A stretch of DNA of 64,000 nucleotides, from contig NZ_CP071696.1 of the NCBI RefSeq assembly GCF_018024495.1, positions 806,001 to 870,000 of the forward strand. Direction: 5' to 3'. The translations under genes and the position numbers were made by a program. The notes under the pieces are model-generated. The model searched no databases, was not told the origin of the DNA, and saw only the letters and a list, made by a program, of their open reading frames with translations. Each line of letters starts with the position of its first letter. The first letter of the stretch is position 1. Shown piece after piece: positions 58,199 through 64,000 of the stretch. Origin of the DNA: Agromyces archimandritae. GTDB taxonomy: Bacteria; Actinomycetota; Actinomycetes; Actinomycetales; Microbacteriaceae.

Positions 58199-59196
58199 AT
58201 GTACTTCCCCGTGACGTTGTGAACGCGTTGTGAGGGTGTTTGGCCGCCGATGCCGGTGTGGGGTCTGTGGTGATTGTAGTCATGGAGCCAGGTGTCGTAG
58301 GCGGCGGTTCGTTCGGCTTCGCTGGTGTAGGGCTTCGCGTAGGCCCATTCGGCGGCGAGGGTTCGGTTGAACCGTTCGACTTTGCCGTTGGTCTGGGGCC
58401 GGTAGGGCTTGGTCCACTTGTGCTTCACGTTCTCGCCGAGGGCGTCGGCGAAGGCGTGGGAGCGGTAGCAGGCACCGTTGTCGGTCATTACCGCGGTCAC
58501 TGTCACCCCGAGGCCGGTGAAGAACGCGTTCGCGCGGTTCCAGAACCCGGCGGCGGTCTCTTTGCGTTCGTCGTCGAGGATCTCCGAGTACGCGACCCGT
58601 GAGTAGTCGTCCACGGCGTGGTGCAGGTAGCGGTAGCCGCGTGAACCTGCCGCGCCGGCCCGGGCGGCTTTGTCGCGGGCGAGGCCAGCGTGGCGGTCCT
58701 GGGCGGACCCGCGGCCGTGGACGCGCCAGCCGCCGCCGTCGGGGATCCGGCCTTGCTTCTTGATGTCCACATGCACCAACTGACCCGGTTTGGCGACTTC
58801 GTAACGCACCGGCTTGGGCTTGCGGACGGGCAGCCCTGTGGCCTGGTCGATGTTCGCCAGCTTCGGCATCCGATACCGTGCGAGCACCCGGCCGACCGTG
58901 GAACGGTGCAGCCCCAGGTGATACGCGATCCGGTGCGGCCCCCACCGACGGACGAACCGCAACGCGAGGATTCGCCGTTCTGTCTTGCGCGGCAGCCGGC
59001 CCGGTGACGAGTGAGGCCTCGAACTACGGTCGGTCAGCGGCAGGCCGGCGCGGTACCGGCGAGCCCACCGAGATGCCGTCGCCGGCGAACACTGAAAGCG
59101 TTCGGCCGCACGGCGGACAGTCCAACCGTCATCGACGATCAGAACGGCAAGACGTCGACGCCCCTCCGGCGTCAAGGGCGCGTTAGCGTGAGTCAC
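58195..59196 (-). CDS. IS481-family transposase
   Basis: A 333-residue transposase from GTG 59196 (THANAPLTPEGRRRLAVL). An N-terminal HTH (TVRRAAERFQCSPATASRWA) precedes a DDE core: Asp in LVHVDIKKQG, Asp in AVMTDNGACYR and Glu in GKVERFNRTL. The frame leaves the element. The last Ile codon and the stop TAG come partly or wholly from the duplicated host target CCTAGA, so the stop codon is supplied by the insertion site. The gene appears intact. Confidence 0.9.
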   Translation of the reverse strand: MTHANAPLTPEGRRRLAVLIVDDGWTVRRAAERFQCSPATASRWARRYRAGLPLTDRSSRPHSSPGRLPRKTERRILALRFVRRWGPHRIAYHLGLHRSTVGRVLARYRMPKLANIDQATGLPVRKPKPVRYEVAKPGQLVHVDIKKQGRIPDGGGWRVHGRGSAQDRHAGLARDKAARAGAAGSRGYRYLHHAVDDYSRVAYSEILDDERKETAAGFWNRANAFFTGLGVTVTAVMTDNGACYRSHAFADALGENVKHKWTKPYRPQTNGKVERFNRTLAAEWAYAKPYTSEAERTAAYDTWLHDYNHHRPHTGIGGQTPSQRVHNVTGKYI

Positions 59197-59293
59197 GAAG
59201 ACCTCCGTGGTCAGGACGGTGAGTGTGGTAACCCACATCCTGCCCCGGAGGTCTTCACTACCTCAGCCGTTCACAACCTGTCAGGGAAGTACA
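58200..59293 (-). mobile_element. IS481-family insertion sequence, complete, with 6-bp target duplication
   Basis: The element is bounded by inverted repeats beginning TGTACTTCCC at the left (58200) and, on the other strand, TGTACTTCCCTGAC at the right (59293). The repeats share TTGTGAACG further in. The hexamer CCTAGA occurs at 58194-58199 and again at 59294-59299, a target duplication fitting the NCTAGN preference reported for IS481. It holds one transposase gene on the minus strand. Confidence 0.9.
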
Positions 59294-59338
59294 CCTAGAC
59301 TCGGCTTCCACTACCCGGCATCGCGTGAAAGACAGACC

Positions 59339-59428
59339 ATGAGCGACTTCGACTCGGGCAAGCCGAGACACAAGCGGACTCAACGTCCAAGTGGCAGCCG
59401 AGCTCCCCTGCGTGTCAGGGTTGGGTGA
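59339..59428 (+). pseudogene. 5' gene fragment cut by the IS3 element
   Basis: ATG 59339 opens a short reading frame (MSDFDSGKPRHKRTQRPSGS, then RAPLR) that runs into the left end of the IS3-family element at 59413 and stops at 59428. No continuation is found after the right end of the element. It may be the start of a lost gene. It is too short to assign. Confidence 0.35.
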
Positions 59429-59482
59429 GTCCACCGGTTCATAGCAAGTTCGCCTGCGGGGCGTGAAGGATCACCCAATCTG

Positions 59483-59923
59483 ATGAGTTCGAGTTCTCTG
59501 GCCACGGTTCCCGCGGCCACCGATGATGGAGTGGTGTCTGCCCCGTCGAATCCTGCCGGTCGCGCCCGTCGCCGTACGTTCACGCCGGCGCAGAAGCTGA
59601 AGTACCTGTCCGAGTATGAGACCGCGTGCGAGACCGGTGGGGGGAACGCGTTCCTGCGGGGCGAGGGCCTGTACTCGTCGTTGATCTCGGAATGGCGCAA
59701 GCAGCGCGACGCGGGTCTTCTCGAAGGCAAGCAGCCCGGCGAGGCGGTGGGGCGGCCCTCGCGTGAGCAGGCCGAGATCGCGGCGCTGCGCCGGCAACTC
59801 GCGAAAGCGGAACAGAAACTCGCGACGACCGAGATGGCGTTGCAGATCATGGGAAAAGCACACGCGCTCTTGGAACAGCTCTCCGAGAGCGCGGACACCG
59901 ACCCGACGCCGAAACGCCGCTGA
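59483..59923 (+). CDS. IS3-family transposase OrfA
   Basis: A 146-residue DNA-binding subunit. FTPAQKLKYLSEYETACETG with SLISEWRKQRDAGLLEG forms the HTH region. EQAEIAALRRQLAKAEQKLA is a leucine-zipper-like coiled coil, followed by ATTEMALQIMGKAHALLEQL. The stop TGA shares its A with the OrfB ATG (TGATG), so OrfB may be made by termination-reinitiation rather than the classical -1 frameshift. Confidence 0.85.
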   Translation: MSSSSLATVPAATDDGVVSAPSNPAGRARRRTFTPAQKLKYLSEYETACETGGGNAFLRGEGLYSSLISEWRKQRDAGLLEGKQPGEAVGRPSREQAEIAALRRQLAKAEQKLATTEMALQIMGKAHALLEQLSESADTDPTPKRR

Positions 59924-60939
59924 TGGACGCGTACCGGGAGCTGGCCTTGGCTGGCACGCCGACCCGGGATGCGGCTGCACTGACCGGGGTTCCACGGGCG
60001 AGCGCGGTTCGACGGACTGGTCGTGAGCGGCGCCCTGACCGGGAGCCTCCGCTGCCGCGTCCGGCGCCGGCGAACAAGCTCGACTGCGACGAGCGGGCCC
60101 GCGTGCTCGCGGTGCTCAACAGCGACGAGTTCGTCGATAAGCCGCCGTTGCAGGTCTACGCGATCCTCCTCGAACAAGGCCAGTACATCGGCTCGGTCTC
60201 GACGATGTACCGGGTACTGCGGGAGAACACGCAGGTGCGGGAACGGCGACGGCTTGCCACACACCCGCCGCGGAAGATCCCGGAGCTGATCGCGACCGGG
60301 CCCGGGCAGGTGTACTCGTGGGACATCACGAAACTCGCCGGCCCCGTGAAAGGCGTCTACTACGACGCGTACGTGATGATCGACATCTTTTCCCGGTACA
60401 TCGTCGGCGCGATCGTGCATGCCACCGAGGACGGCATCCTCGCGAAAGAGATGATGCTGGACGCGTTCGGGATCCACGGCACCCCGCAGGTCGTGCACTC
60501 CGATGGTGGCCCGTCGATGACCTCGAAGACCGTGACCACGCTGCTGTCCGATCTCGGTGTCACGAAGTCGAGGTCGCGCCCGCACGTCAGCAACGACAAC
60601 CCGTACTCCGAGGCACTGTTCAAGACGATGAAATACCTGCCCGACTTCCCCGAACGATTCAGTTCCCTCACCGCGGCCCGCGAGTTCCTGGACGAATTCG
60701 TCAACGCGTACAACCACCATCACCGGCACACCGGTATCGGGATGCACACCCCCGCCGACGTCCACTACGGCCACGCGGACGCCATCGACCGTGACCGTGA
60801 CACCGCGCTCGATCAGGCCCGCCGCGCGCACCCCGAACGCTTCGGCACCCGCGCTCAGACCCGCCCGAAGATCCTCGACCGCGACCCAGCCGCCTGGATC
60901 AACCAGCCACCAGCGGACGAGCTCCAACTCGCCGCATAA
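59923..60939 (+). CDS. IS3-family transposase OrfB (integrase)
   Basis: A 338-residue rve-type integrase. The catalytic acids are Asp in VYSWDITKLAG, Asp in VVHSDGGPSM and Glu in NDNPYSEALFKTMKY. ARVLAVLNSDEFVDKPPLQV belongs to the N-terminal HTH_21-like region. The gene appears intact and in register with OrfA. Confidence 0.9.
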   Translation: MDAYRELALAGTPTRDAAALTGVPRASAVRRTGRERRPDREPPLPRPAPANKLDCDERARVLAVLNSDEFVDKPPLQVYAILLEQGQYIGSVSTMYRVLRENTQVRERRRLATHPPRKIPELIATGPGQVYSWDITKLAGPVKGVYYDAYVMIDIFSRYIVGAIVHATEDGILAKEMMLDAFGIHGTPQVVHSDGGPSMTSKTVTTLLSDLGVTKSRSRPHVSNDNPYSEALFKTMKYLPDFPERFSSLTAAREFLDEFVNAYNHHHRHTGIGMHTPADVHYGHADAIDRDRDTALDQARRAHPERFGTRAQTRPKILDRDPAAWINQPPADELQLAA

Positions 60940-60967
60940 CACCCACCGGCCTCATCCGCCTTGACAA

Positions 60968-61165
60968 ATTCCGCTCACCGGGCGTGTCGTGTGGGTATCC
61001 GACCGCTGCCCGGACACACCCACGAACCAGCTCCGATGGCCCGTCGAGCGAACCATCGCCCACCTCAAGAACTGGCACATCCTCCCCACCGACTACCGCC
61101 GCCCACTCAACACATTCCCCACCACCATCACCGCAACCCTCGGCCTATTCTTCATCTACGCCTGA
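60968..61165 (+). pseudogene. IS5-type DDE transposase remnant
   Basis: Translation up to the TGA at 61163-61165 gives NQLRWPVERTIAHLKNWHIL followed by PTDYRRPLNTFPTTITATLG, the standard C-terminal block of IS5-group DDE transposases. Immediately before it, GRVVWVSDRCPD looks like the earlier ISD segment, so the intervening catalytic part has been deleted. The IS3 element truncates the 5' side. Confidence 0.7.
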
Positions 61166-61429
61166 ATAAGCCTCAGAGGCAGCCACATCTCGCTTTCGAC
61201 TGCAGCGAAAGAACCGAACAACGGACACCGCGCCAAGGATGACAAGCAGCGCTCCGCTGATAGCAATTCCGTACAAGGCGCTGAACCCGAGAACAGAAGG
61301 CCAAACAGGCTCTGGTCCAGTTAGGCTTCCCCAGTCATATCCCGATACCCGCCCAAGTAGCATCATACTGAGGAACACGATGATGCTAAGAAAAAAACTC
61401 GCGAGCACGATTCTGAATGCGACTTTCAC
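61145..61429 (-). CDS. Small two-helix membrane protein, hypothetical
   Basis: A 94-residue protein with two hydrophobic helices (AFRIVLASFFLSIIVFLSMM and YGIAISGALLVILGAVSVV) and a charged C-terminal tail (RCSRKRDVAASE). Codons are AT-richer than in the rest of the window. Its 3' end overlaps the IS5 remnant by 21 bases, so the present C-terminus may be altered. It follows the secreted-protein gene at 61448 by 18 bases and could be its partner. Family not recognised. Confidence 0.6.
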   Translation of the reverse strand: MKVAFRIVLASFFLSIIVFLSMMLLGRVSGYDWGSLTGPEPVWPSVLGFSALYGIAISGALLVILGAVSVVRFFRCSRKRDVAASEAYSGVDEE

Positions 61430-61447
61430 GGGAATTCCTCCTGAGGG

Positions 61448-62293
61448 CTACTTGATGCGATTGCAGCGGTCCCAGGGGTTCGCGATCTCCCCCCAAGAGA
61501 GCGCGGGCTGCCACGATTCCATATTGTACACGCCGCTCGGGAAATAGGCGCCGACCACGTGGCAAACGAACTGCTGTTCGATGTTCCAGTTCCAGTAGGT
61601 ATTGGTCATTGCGGTCCCGAGGATACTCTTCACATGGAGCACGTGCGTCGAATGCGTGTTCCAGGCGATCTGTTGGCGCCCCAACGGAGTGGGATCAGCG
61701 TTCACGATGTACCCCTTCGTGACTTTGTGCACCCACGCGTTCTTGTACCAGACCGTGCCACTGGCAATCGAAACCTCGACAGGATAGACGACGTTCGCCG
61801 GTGCGACCAACGATTGAGTAACCATCGTTCCTTCGATACCGAGTGCAGCCTGCACCGGTTCCCCGGCAGCGTCCAGGGCCTCGTACTGCATGATCCCGCC
61901 AAGGAGATCTCCATTTTCGTTCGTCAGCAAGATCGACTCTTCGCCATCGTCGTTCACGACGATCTCAGCCGAAGCGCCGCTGGGAAGGTCGAGCTCGTAT
62001 TCAACGGTCGAAGCCTGAGGATCCTCGAAGACGGCACCGAGCTCAACGAGCGATTCGGACTCGACAACATCGATGGAATCAGTCGGTGTCGTTTCGACCA
62101 GCTCAAGCCCGAATGAACCGCCGGGGCCCATGAGAGTGATCTCATCCCCTGTGATGAGGACCTCGCTCTCGATCCACACCGGGACAACGTCATCGTCGGT
62201 GCTCGCTTGCGCCGGCGCGATGCCGATCGCATACACGAGCGGTGCAGCGGCAGCGGTAGTCGTCACCAGCCGGAAAAGTGTCCTGTTTCGCAA
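61448..62293 (-). CDS. Secreted protein, DUF2599-like C-terminus
   Basis: A 281-residue exported protein starting at TTG 62293, with a signal peptide ending near IGIAPAQAS. The middle is acidic and beta-rich. The C-terminal 80 residues (HVLHVKSILGTAMTNTYWNW, QQFVCHVVGAYFP, NMESWQPALSWG and the final DRCN) resemble DUF2599, with the paired Cys and the W-P motif. Base composition is lower in GC than the core genes, as expected for islands. Its role is unknown. It shares a likely operon with the small membrane protein downstream. Confidence 0.6.
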   Translation of the reverse strand: MRNRTLFRLVTTTAAAAPLVYAIGIAPAQASTDDDVVPVWIESEVLITGDEITLMGPGGSFGLELVETTPTDSIDVVESESLVELGAVFEDPQASTVEYELDLPSGASAEIVVNDDGEESILLTNENGDLLGGIMQYEALDAAGEPVQAALGIEGTMVTQSLVAPANVVYPVEVSIASGTVWYKNAWVHKVTKGYIVNADPTPLGRQQIAWNTHSTHVLHVKSILGTAMTNTYWNWNIEQQFVCHVVGAYFPSGVYNMESWQPALSWGEIANPWDRCNRIK

Positions 62294-62815
62294 TATTCAG
62301 CCACTCTCTTTGGTTAGCCTCTGACTCATCCATAGCCCAAAGGGAGCAATCGTTCGCTGCTCGTACCTCACAGTGATAGGTCGGGCGAGATATGTCAAGG
62401 AAGTCATGTTTCGCCAGACGTATGCACCGCCCCTAAGGCCGTGCGTTTGGTCCCTGGTCTTGGACACTCTGGTTCCAGCTGGTGCCGAGGGGCGCGAGAA
62501 TCCAACTCTTCTGGCTTCGAGTGGAGGTTGGGGGACGCGCAGGATCAGGGCATGATGAGGCAAAACGAGCAATGCCCCGCACAGGGGGGGTGGGGCCTGC
62601 TGCACGGATGGGTGACATCTGAGGTCCTTGACCACACTCGGATCTGCGGCCACTATGAGCCTACGCTGTGCAGGCGGCGCGACGACCAGCGCCACCATTC
62701 CGGCTCTTCGGAGATCTGGTGGGGGTGAGGTGTCCGGGGCGTGACTGGCGTGTAGGGGTCGAGGTCCCCGAGGATCAGAAGCGCTAACCACCTGATTCCG
62801 ACCGAGGACCTCGAC
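62294..62815. other. 522-base stretch without a convincing gene
   Basis: Neither strand shows a frame with family resemblance. The part at 62294-62420 is AT-rich and probably holds the promoter of the secreted-protein gene. The rest, up to 62815, includes short GC dyads (for example GGGG-TCGAGGT-CCCC near 62770) and probably contains the left end of the ISL3-type element that follows. I could not fix its terminal repeat. Confidence 0.5.
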
Positions 62816-64000
62816 GTGCTTCACCTTACTTCGGGGCGCGTTGACGCGCGTCCGGCTGCTGATCCCTGTGACCGTTGTGACCTGCTGCTGGGCCTGGACG
62901 GGGTCCACGTCGAGCATGTCGATCGCCGTGACGGCCTGCTGACGGTCACGGTCTCCAGCCCGCCGGGACCTGCCGGGTGCCCATCGTGCGGGGTGATCGC
63001 GACCGGTCGTGGCCGCCGACGCCGGGTGCTGCGGGACGTGCCTGGCGCTGACCGGGTGCGCCTGGTATGGCGGCAACGCGTCTTCCGCTGCGAGGACACC
63101 GACTGCGGCCGGAAGACGTTCATGGAACAGCTCCCGTCGTTGGTCGCCCCACGCGGATCGATCACGGCCCGTGCCGTGGTCTGGGCGATCGGGCAGTTGC
63201 GTCGCGAACACGCCACCGTCCAAGGCTTGGCTCGTCAGCTCGACACGTCGTGGAAGACGCTCTGGCGGGCCGTCGAACCCGAACTCGAGCAGCTTGCCGC
63301 CGACGAGTCCCGGTTCGACGGGGTCAGCACCCTCGGTGTCGATGAACACATCTGGCACCACGTCGATCCCCGCATGCGCGGCCCGAAGGAGTTGACCGGG
63401 ATGGTCGACCTGACCCGCGACGAGCACGGCAAGACGCACGCCAGGCTGCTGGACCTCGTGCCCGGCCGTTCCGGGCGCGTCTACAAGGCCTGGCTGGACC
63501 AACGCGGCGAGGACTTCCGTCGGAACGTGAAAGTGGCCGCCTTGGATCCCTTCGCCGGCTACAAGGCCGCCATCGACGACAAGCTCCACGACGCGATCGC
63601 CGTGCTGGACGCGTTCCACGTTGTGAAGCTCGCTACCGCCGCCGTCGACGAGGTCCGCCGCCGGGTCCAACAGGACACCCTCGGCCATCGCGGCCGGAAG
63701 GGCGACCCGCTCTACGGGATCCAGACCATCCTCCGCGCCGGGGCCGAGCACCTCACCGACAAGCAACGAGCACGTCTGGTCGCCGCGATCAACGCCGACC
63801 CCGCCCACGAGGAAGTCTTCATCGCCTGGCAGTGTGCACAGCAACTCCGCGCCGCCTACCACGCGAAGGATCTGGCCCAAGGACGACGGATCGCCGTCAC
63901 CGTCGTCGACACGTTCCACACCTGCCCGATCCCCGAGATCGCCCGCTTGGGCCGCACCCTGAGACGGTGGCGCGACGCGTTCCTGGCCTACTTCACCACC
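62816..64000 (+). CDS. ISL3-family transposase (5' part, runs off the window)
   Basis: The frame is open from GTG 62816 to the last base (395 codons). An N-terminal zinc-binding part (GCPSCGVIATG, RCEDTDCGRK) and an HTH (ATVQGLARQLDTSWKTLWRA) precede the DDE core (STLGVDEHIWHH, VKVAALDPFAGYKAAI, VLDAFHVVKLA), all ISL3 hallmarks. The remaining residues, with the third catalytic acid, lie beyond the window. Confidence 0.88.
   Translation, partial: MLHLTSGRVDARPAADPCDRCDLLLGLDGVHVEHVDRRDGLLTVTVSSPPGPAGCPSCGVIATGRGRRRRVLRDVPGADRVRLVWRQRVFRCEDTDCGRKTFMEQLPSLVAPRGSITARAVVWAIGQLRREHATVQGLARQLDTSWKTLWRAVEPELEQLAADESRFDGVSTLGVDEHIWHHVDPRMRGPKELTGMVDLTRDEHGKTHARLLDLVPGRSGRVYKAWLDQRGEDFRRNVKVAALDPFAGYKAAIDDKLHDAIAVLDAFHVVKLATAAVDEVRRRVQQDTLGHRGRKGDPLYGIQTILRAGAEHLTDKQRARLVAAINADPAHEEVFIAWQCAQQLRAAYHAKDLAQGRRIAVTVVDTFHTCPIPEIARLGRTLRRWRDAFLAYFTT

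Larger units (their letters stand above)
59413..60966 (+). mobile_element. IS3-family insertion sequence
   Basis: The left end starts TGTCAGGGTTGGGTGAG. The right end read on the other strand starts TGTCAAGGCGGATGAG. These are imperfect terminal repeats of about 20 bp with a one-base gap. Two transposase genes fill the element. The flanks (GCG on the left, AAT on the right) show no 3-bp target duplication, which suggests deletion or recombination after insertion. Confidence 0.8.

Noticed and set aside
62441..62728. 95-codon open frame in the gap before the ISL3 transposase
   Set aside because: Composition is atypical (many Arg, Trp, Cys and Ser), no ribosome site or homology pattern is seen, and it overlaps other equally poor frames.
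1..64000. CRISPR arrays, rRNA and tRNA genes, prophage modules
   Set aside because: No regularly spaced repeats, no cloverleaf or rRNA-like stretches and no phage structural genes were recognised on either strand. A tRNA scan would be needed to exclude a missed tRNA.

Overview
The window is very GC-rich and gene-dense. It looks like chromosomal DNA of a high-GC actinobacterium, most likely Microbacteriaceae. Pointers are the GTP-type PEP carboxykinase, a RamB/PrpR-type regulator, the long-form GAPDH, frequent GTG and TTG starts, and many ATGA or GTGA overlaps. The genus is not fixed by anything I can see. No rRNA, tRNA or CRISPR was recognised.

Bases 1-20.2 kb are core metabolism and housekeeping. 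They hold the end of an MFS symporter, an ABC exporter, a GABA transaminase (gabT), PEP carboxykinase (pckG) divergent from its RamB-like neighbour, a secreted subtilase behind a TrmB/LuxR-like regulator, a PadR/membrane-protein pair, a thiolase plus dehydrogenase pair, a VapBC-like toxin-antitoxin pair, a long GAPDH, and a VanZ-RDD membrane protein.

Bases 20.2-29.6 kb are a rhamnoside-use locus. Two GH78-type rhamnosidases are divergent from a CUT1 sugar ABC transporter followed by a LacI regulator. Matching LacI-type operators sit just after the -10 box of both divergent promoters.

Bases 32.5-57.5 kb are the most interesting part: a large amine and aldehyde catabolic island. It carries an AraC (FeaR-like) regulator, a zinc alcohol dehydrogenase, a MoaF-family protein, a SnoaL-like protein, a Liv-type ABC transporter, an SDR, an APC permease, a TetR regulator, a copper/topaquinone amine oxidase, an amidohydrolase, an aldoxime dehydratase - LysR - nitrilase trio, an MFS transporter, a GMC oxidoreductase, an aldehyde dehydrogenase and a ThDP enzyme. 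Two routes meet at the carboxylic acid: amine to aldehyde to acid, and aldoxime to nitrile to acid. I found a shared 16-bp motif, present as direct repeats 21 bp apart, in front of the alcohol dehydrogenase, the permease, the amine oxidase and the aldehyde dehydrogenase. At three of these promoters it lies exactly 21 nt from a GAGAMT -10-like box. A second palindrome, probably the TetR operator, overlaps the permease -10 and lies in the amine oxidase/TetR divergent region.

Bases 57.6-64 kb are an insertion-sequence cluster: an intact IS481-family element with a 6-bp CCTAGA duplication, an IS3-family element without a visible duplication, an IS5-type transposase remnant, two small non-core genes, and the start of an ISL3-family transposase that runs off the window.
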